From positions 29,144,040 to 29,208,039 of the forward strand of contig CATQJL010000305.1 of the NCBI GenBank assembly GCA_958299035.1: a stretch of 64,000 nucleotides of DNA. The letters are read 5' to 3'. The DNA comes from Cylicocyclus nassatus (lineage: Eukaryota > Nematoda > Chromadorea > Rhabditida > Strongylidae). Both the position numbers and the translations under genes were made by a program. Below the pieces are notes generated by a model. It saw only the letters and a list, made by a program, of their open reading frames with translations, had not been told where the DNA came from and did no database searches. This document shows positions 12,858-24,555 of this stretch, piece by piece (the stretch's first letter is position 1; every line of letters starts with the position of its first letter).

Positions 12858-15630
12858 CATATCGAAGTGCGTAATCGTTCGGTCACAGCAAGTGCATGGT
12901 AAGAATCCCGTGGTGGTTTTTCTTAAATGTGTAAATCAGGGCATATGTGGGCAACGGTGTAGGATGAAGAGCGTTCGAAGAAGAGTTTTTACAGAGATAG
13001 GTGAATTGAATTTACATGAATTACTTACCGTCAAACAAACATACTTTCTAGTGGCATTATGATTAGCAAAACGAATAATCTTTGTAATCAGCATGTCTTG
13101 TTGCTTATATGAAAGTTTGCGCCAATTGAGGGGCTTTGATTTTTGAGCAACAATTGCGAGCATGCATGTTCGCAAGGACTCAGTTTGATGCACAATGCGT
13201 ACGTGAATTCACGAATGGTGGGAATGGACAGTTCTCCTCCCAGTAATTGCTTTCAATATTCTTCAAAGAATCTTTCGAATAAGAAGAGAATGACCAGTGG
13301 AGTTTGGAAAATTGCGCAAAGTCTACAGTCTCCTTACCGTAACTCTATGAAAAACACGCCACTGCGAGAAGCAACTGCAATAATCGTGACCAGCCTGTTA
13401 AATAAGTCACGCAGGCAAAATATTCGACAATCCCTTCAATTTTCTTTTCCTCGCGGGTGTATTAATAGCATACAACCGCTGCAGCTTGGTGGCAGAAGCA
13501 CTGAAGTCACGAAGCAACCGATACAGCGTAGACCACATGCCTGCGCACAAAAATTGAGTCTGCTGAGACGAAGAATATTGTAATAGGTTTCACTTGATGA
13601 GATGAGCATAATGCTCCCTTCCGATTGGACATTTGGGTTCTGAAAGAAGTTGTGGAACTGCGCATTTTACGTGATCGAGCGAAATCGCGGCAACAACGGA
13701 ATGTCGCGCGAACAACAAAGTGGCCCGGGGTCTCGCAACAATCGCAAATTCGGTAATCAGATAGAGCTTGCAGATACAGATTGGTATTACGAAACTTTAT
13801 CAAACATACTGAAAATGAGGGCTTTGATTTAGACAAAATAGTATTAAAGTGTGCAAAAAGTGTAGCATGTTGCTGAAGATGGAGTGATGCTGCAAGCATA
13901 TCCGATAGAACTGTTTGCAGAAATGCTGAACAGATATGACTTATTCGGATAAGTCTTACAAAAAGGGGCTAAAAATGCAGGAAAATTCGTGGTATTATTA
14001 GGCTGGAAACTAAGTTTTGCAACTGTTTTCACAACTTCACTCTCTTTGGATGTGGCGCACTCAAACTTTGGCATTATGTAGAAGGCAATGTGAGCTACAA
14101 GTGAGCACAAATCGTCTAAATTTTGAACACGAAATAGAAAAGTTTCAGGAGTTTTTCGAAAACAAATGAAATTTGAGAAATTTTTGGGTTTCAAGCTAAA
14201 ATAAATCCTTTGGCAGCCTAGGCCATGCGCAGTAATCCGAATTCGTCTACAAATTATTGCTGGAGGTTGACTCCTTTGGTCTAGTAAGAAAGAAACAAAA
14301 TTTAGGCTCATGTCGAGATTTGGCGTCCTCATAAATTCGAACGAGTCGATGTACGCAAGAGCTGCTGAGGACGATCGTCAGTGACTAAAGAGTCCGAAGC
14401 TCAAATTCCGCCGGGACTTTACACAGTATGATTATTTGACCCGCCAGACGCGAATATCATATTCATTTGTTGGATCAACGCCTTTTTGCTTGTTTAGGCT
14501 GAGACCCCATATCGTACACCTACAGTAATTCTACAAAAAAACCCTTGTCACGCAACTTCACTACGGTTTTCGTGATCAGCATGTCGGATAACATCCCTAT
14601 GCCAAGTTTCAGCCAAATCCGTCAAACTTTGAATTTTTCCCCTTCATACCATGCACCTACCGTAACCCTCACTGCGACGTCAGAATTTGGTAGGACAGCA
14701 ACTGCGCTTGTAGCTTACTTAATGACCAACGCAGTGGCAAAATTTGAGTGCGCCATGTTGAGTGAGAGGAAAGTTATGAGACCAGTTGCAAAACTTAGTT
14801 TCCAACCTAATACATGATTCAGTTACACCCTCCCTACTGCAATTTTTTTGTGAGACCTCTCAGAGCGGAAGGACTGCTCTTTCGCAAACAGTTAGTAAGT
14901 CGTGCAAAGAGAGGTTTCCGGTCGTTTTCGTGACTTCAGTGTTTCTGCCACCAGGCTGCGACGGTTGCATACTAATAATACACTCGCGAGGAGAAGAAAA
15001 TTAAAAGGATCTGAATTGTCGAATAAATGCCTTGCCTTGCGTGGGTTATCTAATATGTTACTGTATTTGCCTCTCACAGTGGCATGTTCTTTCATAGGTT
15101 ACGGCAGACAGGCTTTAGACTTGTTTTCCAAAGTTCACCTGCCACTGTCTTTATTCGAGAGATTCTTCGAAGATCACTTATTGACAGGAGTTACTGGGAT
15201 GATTTATGCCGATTTCCACCTTTCATGAATTCATGTACGCAATGTGCACCAAATTGCGTCTGCGTAGATCCATGCTCACAATTGTTGCTCAATATTTAGA
15301 GCCCCTCAAGTGGCGAAATTTTGCTCATATAAGCGACAAGACATGCTGATCATAATCGCTCTGCGGATCATAATCTCACTATAGGGTCTCTTTGTTTGAC
15401 GGTAAGTGATTCATGTATATTTTCTAAGTTTACCTTTCCTTTTTCTTCACTATAAAGAGACATGGTTTTCCCTATAGAACATTTGAAAAGTCTTCTATCG
15501 AACGCCCTTTATCCTAAACAGTTTCTTACATTATGCGCTGAGTTTACATTCAAAAAAACACCACCACAGAATGCAACGGGTTCCTACCATGCACTCTACT
15601 GTGACCGAATCGATAACAGCACTTCGATAT
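12858..15630. mobile_element. Large palindromic foldback element, ~2.8 kb
   Basis: Outer ends TATCGAAGTGCG (left) and GCACTTCGATA (right) are inverted. Matching pairs then run inward: GGTCACAGCAAGTGCATGGTA with its partner near 15590, CTTACCGTCAAACAAAC near 13025 with GTTTGACGGTAAG near 15391, GAAGTCACGAAG near 13502 with its partner near 14927, and GAAACTAAGTTTTGCAACTG near 14005 with its partner near 14785. The arms are therefore about 1.2 and 0.9 kb, interrupted, around a centre near 14400. Open frames of 60-162 codons inside follow the arms on both strands and match no family I recognise. Confidence 0.75.
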
Positions 15631-15676
15631 ATTAGGTTGATTCATAATTAATGCACTTTTTTCTCACCTCTTCTTC

Positions 15677-16224
15677 TAACAAGGGAACGATACTCGGTGT
15701 CCGTGGCCTTTTGAAATGAGATGTATATCATTACACTCGTCTTGGAACGCTGATTCCAAATCTTACTTCCGTTTCTGCTAATCGCTCCAAAGATGTCATC
15801 ATGGATCGCGCAGAGTTTGGCTGCCCAGTGAAAATTTGTCGGAGCGCCAATGGCATAGGTGCGTTGTGGTCTAGTGGTTAGTTCGATAGCCTCATGAGCT
15901 GATGCAGCTCTAGGTTCGAGTCCTTTTTTGTTTTTTAGTTTTGCGCTGCCTCAATCAAACTTCTTTCACATCCTCAAGTTAAGTGAACGCTCTTACTCTT
16001 GAAAAAATGTGGAATTTTGGAAAAAATCACTACTGTTTGCGCTAAAATGTATTCAATGGTCATAATTCGAGTAAACTTTCTCGAACAAGTTCAATTGAGA
16101 CAAAAGTAATGCGAAAGTAAGAACGCAAAGGATTTGAACCTACATCAACTTATGAGGCTATCGCACTAACCATTAGACCAGAACGTGGTCGCAGTAGAGG
16201 CCGTTCCAATGACCATATTTCCCT
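15677..16224. mobile_element. Family E foldback MITE, truncated by the duplication junction (E2)
   Basis: Begins TAACAAGGGAACGATACTCG and continues GTGTCCGTGGCC, like the ends of E1. It contains a plus-strand tRNA-like module (box A-like from 15867, perfect box B 15913-15923) and a minus-strand one (box B-like 16130-16140, box A-like 16170-16180). It stops at 16224, where copy 2 of the tandem duplication starts. The missing ~160 bp right end is present only after copy 2 (27924-28082). It lies next to a mariner-type end TTAGGTTGATTCATAATTAA (from 15631), which it seems to have cut. Confidence 0.85.
15867..15929 (+). promoter_or_regulatory. tRNA-like internal Pol III promoter (box A, box B, T run)
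   Basis: TGGTCTAGTGG matches the box A pattern and GGTTCGAGTCC (15913-15923) is a perfect box B. A run of six T follows at once, as a Pol III terminator would. The spacing resembles a tRNA, but no acceptor stem closes after the T-arm, so it is tRNA-derived rather than a working tRNA gene. A terminated transcript would be about 70 bases. The same module sits at 27566-27628 in the intact element. Confidence 0.55.
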
Positions 16225-16367
16225 CAGTGGCTTAATTGTAATTTGTTGAAGACAAACTTTCAATGTCATTTGATTCTCTGCAAAATTGCTTGCTATTGGC
16301 CATCTCTCTCATGATTGCAACTTGTTCGGACTCTAAACAGATATGCGAAAAAAGAATAACTAAACAC

Positions 16368-16581
16368 CCTATTTTCAGGTGTATAAGCCGCACTTTTTCA
16401 AATTTTCGCCCGGGCTGCTCAGCCGCTTCATTGTGTTTCGAGAAGCGATCCTTATACCGCACGATACTTTCAGGCAATACGCAGTAAACTATAGGGTCCT
16501 TTGGATGCGAGGTCCATTGATGTGTTCGGGCTGCTCGATGTAAGCTAGGACCACCCCGCGGCTTATACACCTGAAAATAGG
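16368..16581. repeat. Inverted repeat, 24 bp arms (copy 2)
   Basis: Second-copy equivalent of the inverted repeat at 4671-4884. Both 24-base arms are unchanged between copies. The four substitutions around here fall elsewhere in the surrounding 530 bases. Confidence 0.75.
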
Positions 16582-17217
16582 ATAATTGCCATTCATGCAC
16601 GCACCTGACTTTTGTGCAAATAGTATGCGATTCTGGCAGTTCTCCTGAACCAATATCGAAGCCATCTTTGCTTCTGTTTATCATTCTGTTGCTTTTTTGC
16701 ATTTTGGAGAGATATGTACAGAGATTGTGCATAGTCCACTTTGGCCAGCGCTGCTCGTTCATTGGATCTTAGGAATAGAGATATTCAGATCATATTTCTT
16801 GATCTGATTGTGAATAACCTGATGAAACATCAGGAGACCCTAAATAAGTGATAGTTCGTTCTTAGATGATGGAAAAGCATCAAAGTCAATCAATTTACGT
16901 CCTGATAGTCATCATAAATAGATTAAAAGACTTTTACCTCTCCCGCCCCCTCATACGAATCTGAAATTCTTGTACGCGTGAAATTAGGGTATCTGTTGAC
17001 GGAAATGTTAAAATTCTCAAAACTTACATAATATTTACCTACTAATTACACAGCAGTAAAAAGTCGTTTTCGAAATTTTCTCCCTTCCGCTAGAGATACC
17101 AGATCTAGCTTTCTAAGGAAAGTAGACATTGTAATAGCATAAACTGCCCTGACACAAAGCTCATGCAACTGCCTACAGAGCCAATAATCGGAACTTTCTC
17201 ATTTAAATGCACTCGTC

Positions 17218-17900
17218 TTACAAGGGAATGATACTCAATGTCCGTGGCCTTTTAAGACGAGATATATACCATTACACTCGTCTTTGAACGGTGATTCCGA
17301 ATCTGACCTCTTTTTCTGCTATTCATTTCTCTGAAAGAAGTTATGGAAGAATCTCGAGCCAACTTCGGCCGCCCAAGGCTATGGTCACCGGAACGGCCTC
17401 TACCCGCCAGTTATTGTCTAGTGGTTAGTGTGATAGCCTCATAACTTGATGCAGGTGTAGGTTCAAATTCTTTTGTGTTTTTATTTTGCACTGCCTCAAC
17501 TAAACTTGTTCGAGATTTTTTCGAATTATGATCATTGGATACATTTTAGCGCAAATAGTAATCATTTTTTCCAAATTTTTTGAAGAGTAAGGGCGTTCAG
17601 CTCGAAGATACGAAAGAAAGTTTATTGAGGCAATGCAAAACTGAAAAACAGGAAAAGGTTCCAATCTACACCTACATCAACTCATGAGCCTATCGCACTA
17701 ACCACTAGACCACACCGCACCGTTGTTGACGCTCCGAACGTATTGCAATGGGCAGCCAAAGCCTGCACAATCCTTTATAGCATCTTTGAAGCGATTAGCA
17801 GAAACGGAAGTCAGATTCGGAGACAGCGTTCCAAGACGAGTATAATGGTATACAACTCATCTCAAAAGGCCACGGACACCGAGTATCGTTTCCTTGTTAG
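17218..17900. mobile_element. Foldback MITE with tRNA-like arms (E1, copy 2)
   Basis: Second-copy equivalent of the element at 5521-6203, with the same termini and facing tRNA-like modules. One visible substitution lies in the left arm (CTGCTAATC in copy 1, CTGCTATTC here). Confidence 0.75.
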
Positions 17901-18126
17901 TCCGGTGACTATCCAGCACTTTGAGTTATGAAAAGAGTTTTTGCATTCGTAATTTTGACATCATTGCTCAGATGGTTGGCAGTACGTGCTCAAATAGCTA
18001 TAACTAAAGATTCCGTAAACATTTTATGTTCTTCTGTAGATCAACGCAGCTAAATTTTTAGTCGGTGACACTTACGAAAGTGGGGTCTACGCCTAGTCTG
18101 TTCGTCATTGAGTTGCTAACATTTCT

Positions 18127-18922
18127 TTTTTCAAATTCAGATATTTAGGTAAAAGTAGAAGCGGTAAATCATTCCTGGTTAGGAAGTACAGTACCAACAC
18201 TGCCGCCTTGAAATCCTGCGATATAAACGCGTTGTCGCGCCGAAAATGTCGCACTGCGATAGCTCGCTTGAACCTTAACCAGTTGAACTCTAGCTTGGAT
18301 ATCTGAAACCAGCACCTTCTGGACAATCTAAAAGTGTTTTCAAAATTTTCAAAATTTTCTTTACAAAGATCTTTTCTTAGGAACATCGGCGGTATAAACG
18401 CATTGCCGCGTTGGTATCGCCGCGCCCCCATAACTTTCTTCAACCCAAACATATGAAATTCTAGTTCGAATATTTGGAACCAGCGTCTCCTAAGCTACCT
18501 GGAAACGTTTCCGAAAATTTCAGAATCCTGCTTACGAGTTTTTTTGGCACCATGCCAGCGGCGATCTAAACTCAATGTCGCGCCGGAAATGTCGCATTAT
18601 TGTAACTCGGCTCAAAGCCTTTCAGCTGAAATTCCGATCAGATATTTGAAATCAGCGCCGTTTTAACCTACTTATGGATATGCTCATATATCGCAGGATC
18701 TTTTGTTTTGGTACCTTTTTGCACTATCGAGCGAAATATACGACGATATGAACGCCATGCAACGTCGGAAAAGCCGGATTGGTGTAACTTTCTTCACGCT
18801 TTCCCCAGCGAATTCTAATGTTGATATTGAGAACAAGCGAGTTCCAAGCTATCTGAGGATATGCTCAAAGTTTGTAAAATCCCAAATTTTTTCCCAGGTT
18901 TTTTTGGTCCCTCATAGTGCCC
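18127..18922. repeat. Diverged ~175 bp tandem repeat (copy 2)
   Basis: Second-copy equivalent of the array at 6430-7225. I saw no change in unit number between the copies. Confidence 0.6.
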
Positions 18923-20184
18923 TAATTAATCAGGCTGGCTCTGGCCATAGCCGTAGTGACCTCACTGTATCGATTTATTATCAAAGTTGTCAATATGATG
19001 ACACATGATGTTGCTGTTGAAACATATTTGTAGTCTGACTCATAATTCTAGAATCATTTATGGCTTCCATGGATTTTTCGATTTGAAAAATCGAATTCAA
19101 AAAAAATCGGATAATTCCAAAAGTTGACTTCGTAACGTAAGTGGAATAAGCATTAAAATGCTTTCGACTTGTCAATGTGCTGCTGGCTAATTTAGCCCCT
19201 CAAGAACGAGTCAGCTCGCGGACGCTAGGTGCGGATTTCACAGCCTCATAACCTTCAAAGCTATTCTTCTGTAGCCGAATGGCCTCGTAATCTGTGGAAT
19301 ACAAGGACTCTTGTAAGAAAGTAGTTTGAATTCGGTTTGTTATATGACGTCGTTTTCCAGATATGTGGTTTCGGAATGAGGTACGCGTGTTTCATTGCCG
19401 ACGTGGTGCTCATTTTCCAAGGCCGCTATGCAAAAGATAGATTGATTAAAGAGTCAAAACTTCGTCCATGTTCTGAGTGGTACCTGCTGTTTGAATTTTT
19501 CGTATTAGAATATTCGATTTTGAGAAGGGAGCTGTCTGGTGGCCGGTGGAAGAGTGCAAAAAATATCAATTTTCTGCAAATTTGGACCAAATCCAATGTT
19601 ATCTTAAACCTACCAACTTTCACGTATTCTGAACCTTCGTGAAAAATGCTACTTGAAAATATATGAATTGAATATCTTAATCTAAATATCCCTCATTTTT
19701 GCTTCTTTCTTAATTACGGCTGCCATGCCTAATTGGGTGCTCCTGCACCCAGATCTTTGCACAGCTGCATTCGCACCTAGAGGCATGCGTTCGCGGCTCA
19801 GCTAATTAGGAAGCAGAGAATTTGAACCAATCCGTTCGAAACTTTACTCTAGTTTGAAGTGCGCTTGGAGAAACCATTTTTTTCATTTCATTTCATTTTT
19901 TAAACGATTTAGCAGCGAAGTTTTTGTCAAATCTTCAGTATTTTTATAGTAGATTATCCTTCTTCACAAAATACTACTCTATTACTTTATGTTTTGGTGG
20001 GCCATAAAACCTCTGTCAGAAGCCAAACTATGTTCTAAAAAATTTAAAATTTTTGAACTCTCAAATGCGCAAAGTTTCCATATTTTAGAAGCTGATTTCG
20101 GACAGTTTGGCATCGATCATGCATTCTTCCTTCATCGTCTGGGCATTCTACTGAATGGAGATGTTCAAGAACATCTGCTCCCAA

Positions 20185-20537
20185 GTGACACAGCCGTGAC
20201 CAAGGGAGCGAACTTATCGACGATGTCATCCAGACATCGATTGATTAGGAGATTTTGCTCAATATTCGCAAAATTTGTTGTAAATTTAAGATGAAACGTG
20301 ACCTCAGTGAAATAACAACGTTACAACAAGGCAGAAACAAAGCAACAACAAGCAGAAAATTGATAGCATGGAATACTGTCGAGTTAGCCAAAAGCACCTG
20401 CAGCGAGCTGACACAGCCAAGCCCAAAGGTGCGAAGTTATCTATCGAATGTCATCCAGATATTGATTAATATTTAGGAGATTATAGCGTACAGTCTCAAT
20501 AGTCGCAGAACTTGTATTGAGCTCACGATGAAAATCC
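20185..20537. repeat. Diverged direct repeat (copy 2)
   Basis: Second-copy equivalent of 8483-8835, shifted five extra bases by the small insertion near 19492. Confidence 0.55.
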
Positions 20538-22175
20538 AAAGATATTATGTTGCTCAAGTACAAAAGGATAGCTGTGGAGCCTTGAGATAATAAAAAATAA
20601 AACCTACGTACATATTTATATCTCAAAAAATTCGAAATAAAAATTCTTCAAATTCGACCGATTTATTTCAGTCCCTGCAGTCTTCCTTAATCAAGAAAGA
20701 TCCAACCTGTAGTGTCGAATTTGACCGGGAAACGGGAACATGACCTACCAAAATTTTTGGAAATTATACCGATGGCTTACCGGTGGTAATGCATTCCAAT
20801 GTTACGGGGTCCAATGCTGTATAAGTCTCAGTACTTTAAGGACAAGTCAGGTTTTGTTGTCTTTAAACACAGCTTTAAAGCAGATAAATACATGATCAGT
20901 ACGAAATACATAAGTATGCCAAGAACGTAACTAGTTTGCTTAGCGCGCAAACTTGATCACACTACATCACATACACAAATTGAACAACATGTCTAAATTT
21001 GTAAGTAATATTGTGTAAGAAGCGTAGGCAACTTATGCGAAGTGATCCCTTTTATGCACCAATCAGATAAGCTGAGGGCTTCTCCTGGCCAACTGGGTTG
21101 GCTTGGAGCATAAATGTTCACGGTTCACATAAGTAAATTTCGAATCTTTTTGGCAAAGACTCCTTCCTTCCAAATTGTACACGAAATCGCTTTGAATATT
21201 GCTCCTCAACTGGAGCTCACGTTTCTCGACCCAGCGTCTCGTATGTTCGTGGTTTTTCTCCATTCATAGGTTCTGTATTTTAGCACATGTTAAAAGCTTC
21301 AGGTCGGTAGGAGCTCTGAAGAGGTTAAAGGAGACTCCATGAATTAATAGGGTCAAAATAGACTTCGGAGAGACTCAGAAGGCAACTTTCGTCGGGCCCG
21401 TTGGCCACTGTTCCTGATTTTAGCAGCGACTAGGGTATTCGGCCCCTTTCGGAACCATTTTCCACGTTGTGCGCATATCGTTACCTAAGACTTGGGAGTT
21501 TGCTTCTTTCTAGAATCCCCTTCAGCAGTGCTGTTCGGAATCCTAGAAATTATTGCTTGCTGCAAATCTCCTTTGAAGCAGAATTATATTTTGACATGGA
21601 AAACAGTGCTTGGATATCAAGGTTGACATTTCGACGTCACATTTAGCCGCACAGCTTTGCAAATAGTTTGCAAAATAACTGAGTTTTTTTTCAGGATTAA
21701 GTAATCGAATATTTGCATTGAATAGAATAATTTATGAGAATAAAAGCACTCATGTGATTGCTGCTTACATTTGTTTCAACTACTTTCGAAACGCAGATTT
21801 CCTCAATGCATGTGCGCAAATTATAGCAGCTGGAATAATGATTTATGATAATTAAAACAACAAAAAGATTGCAGAAAGGTAAAGGATACTTTTTAGTAAA
21901 GATGGCATTTCTAAGTTTTGATTCTAGCAGGTTAAAAGAAAAGTGATTTTCCTAAAGCTATTTCAACGCCACTGTTCTTGCACCAACAATTCGGGTAAAC
22001 CCTCCTTTAGGCCTTACACCTTTATGGGCAACCGCCTGGATAATTCGCCAATCTTGCTGCAGTTTTTCTTTACCATGCCTTTTCTGAAGTTTCCTGAACG
22101 CCGAATTCCTAAACTGCTCAGAGTCCAAATAATTGTATATTAGGGGCACGAGGTTGTGCGGCTGACCTGCAAATA

Positions 22176-23196
22176 TTAGGTCGTTCCGAAAGTAATGTCG
22201 CATTTTTTGAATGAGCGCGATAATTCATGGAACCAAGATCTTCCAGAGATCTTAAGAGCTTTCGATGCAGTATTTCATCCTCTTTCTAATGGTTCTAACT
22301 TCACTGCATAATGTTTGATGAGCTCTCGAAAAATTATCAAAACCTGCGACTCATGCCTTTTGCCATGGTCAAGTTCGGCTATTTTTCTGAATTTTTGTAC
22401 CCAATCTCCGAAAAAGTACAAGTGGCAGGTAGATAGAGCAAACACTGTAGAACACAGAGTAATTTTTTTCTTTTCCTTAGCTTGCTTTTCAGAGTTTCTA
22501 CAATTAATTTCTCAATGCCATCAAATTCCATATTTAGTCAAATCAAACTTCACAGAACAACAACCGGCAAGCGACTCGGGTGTCATTCGATGCAGCTTTT
22601 CTCCTCTTTCCAGCGGTCGTTTTTTGTTTCCGATTCATCAAGTTTCCCGGGATAAAATCATCATAACTCAACTTTTCCAAGGCACCCCAGGGTGTACCCG
22701 AAATTTTCGAAAGTGGCTAAACCGAAGCGTGAATGCTCGTTTGGTTTGTAAAATTGTTGCCAAACCATAATCCATCTTTGTAAGTTTCAAAATCCGGAGA
22801 CTTGTTGGCGTTTGATGCACTTGTGTCTAAGACGAGCCTGCTAAAATTCGGTCGTTCCATCAAAAAATCTGTACAAAAATTATGACGAGCTCTGGAAAGT
22901 AGAAAAAAGTTGTGCTATTTCCTGTAAGGTTTTCTCCATCCATCCATTACTTGGGCTCCTTCTGAGGTTTGTTATAGAATTTTAGAAAAATTGTGAAACT
23001 TGGCCATCTCAATAAGCATAGATCACAGATTTTGACTCTTTCCTGGAAGCTCATTGACTGTATTGCAACAGCTTCATAACCATTAGAAAGAGAATGGAAT
23101 GCTGCATCAAATGCTACCAGAATCTCTTACACATCTTTGTTCCACGAGATGTGGCATACGTTTGAAAAAAGCGACATTACTTTCGGAATGACCTAA
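22176..23196. mobile_element. Mariner-type foldback element (copy 2)
   Basis: Second-copy equivalent of 10477-11497, the same 1,021 bp length, with TA on both sides. A few substitutions distinguish it (for example AAAGCATTCG to AGAGCTTTCG near 22256). Confidence 0.85.
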
Positions 23197-23943
23197 TAGT
23201 TTTATGCGGGAAAAAGCAAAAAATGCTTCGTATTACGTCGTCCCAAAAATTCATTTGATTTATTCTAATTCATAAGCTTACGTTTTTTAACGCACTGATT
23301 CTTTGTTGTAAATAGGAGGAAAATTTTTGTTTTTCCTAATGATGTGGTGGTTTCTTTCGACGCTGTTGAAAGCTAAAAATGGAAAACAAGACCACTGAAT
23401 CTTTACCAAATTATTCTGACAATAAGATAGATCGCCAGAAATCTGACATTTTGCAAAATTCAAAAACAGTGCATATCAGTGGAGGTCTGAAAAATTTTTA
23501 CGAGGGGGGGGGGGAGGATGGTCGCAACTTGGAAGCCGTTTCAAATTCTCAAGCCATCGCAAAAAATTTGGGGATGGCTTTCGAATCCTTTGCGAGCTTA
23601 TAAACTCAATCAAAAAATAGAGGCGGTTTCCACTCCTCCCCCCTCCCCTCCTGCTCTTCTCTCCCAGCAGAATTTTTTTACCAAACTGATTTGAATTTTT
23701 GGGAAATTTTGGAACATATCACTAGCTTGCAAGTAAAAGAAGCAACTTGCACAAGGCGCGGGCATAAGCCTTGATCTTAGCGGATTTTCGAAATCCTGAA
23801 GCGCAAGACTTTGGAGGTGTTTTGGTTTGCAGCCAAAAATCCGAATTCAAATTGAAATGATGAATGCATAGATATCATTAATGAGTTAGCGCCGTATAAG
23901 AGCCTTTGCGGCTTTTGAGGTCCAGGGTGAGGCTACCTCACTA

Positions 23944-24242
23944 GATGTGGCGTACCCAGGATTTCCGTTCGGGCGGGGGGAGGGAGGGGGGGGGGGAAAC
24001 AAAAATTTTTACGTGGCGTTAGCCACGCACTCCAAGAAATTCTTTGAGATGCTTCCCAAAGTTTTTTCGGACCTCTGACCCTAAAATTTTGAAAAAAGGG
24101 GACCGCTCCCGAAAATTTTTTTAAAAGGCTAATTTGAATTTTTAAAAATTTTCAAAAATCTTCCAATTATTTACAAGTAAGACAAGTCCTTGCACGTTTT
24201 CATAGAACATCTCAGTAACTTTGGGGGCTCGGTACGCCACTG
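23944..24242. mobile_element. Decayed hAT-type MITE (copy 2)
   Basis: Second-copy equivalent of 12247-12544, with a slightly different G-run length. Confidence 0.7.
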
Positions 24243-24555
24243 CTCAGTAAGTATATAAAGAAGTAAGAGCTCAGTTATTAGTATAGTGATTTGCCACTAC
24301 CGTGTCAGGAACTGCTTAGGTAAGCATCACTTTGACCTTGCATACATTTTCCAGTTCCTGTTTTACTAATGTGGGCTTCTTTCTGACTCTTGATGCAGTT
24401 TTCACAGGATAGATTTGAGTCATGACAGTTGAATAAAAATCTCGGCGAAGCAAATCCTCCAATTTTGCATCTTTTCGGCATAAGTGCCATCGTTGGTAGT
24501 GGATTTCAAATCCAACAGCAGATTCGGATTCAGCTCGCCGAGGCGAACCTTTTAA

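Larger units (their letters stand above)
4528..16224. repeat. Tandem duplication, copy 1 (11,697 bp)
   Basis: The sequence from 4528 (CAGTGGCTTAATTG) repeats from 16225 in the same orientation with no spacer. The copies stay co-linear to their ends apart from scattered substitutions and small indels, for example at homopolymers near 9984 and 11806 and a 5-base gain in copy 2 near 19492. At the junction, TTTCCCT from the right end runs straight into CAGTGG from the left end. Only one base of possible microhomology is visible. Either a recent tandem duplication or two haplotypes laid end to end by an assembler would give this. Confidence 0.97.

Noticed and set aside
13143..15299. Set of 60-162 codon open frames (also at 24841-26998)
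   Set aside because: They lie in the arms and centre of a 2.8 kb palindrome, on both strands, with no recognised motif. Identity between the tandem copies reflects recent duplication, not constraint.
15867..15940. Functional tRNA gene
   Set aside because: Box A and box B match, but no acceptor stem closes the structure and a T run follows the T-arm immediately; it lies inside a foldback element.
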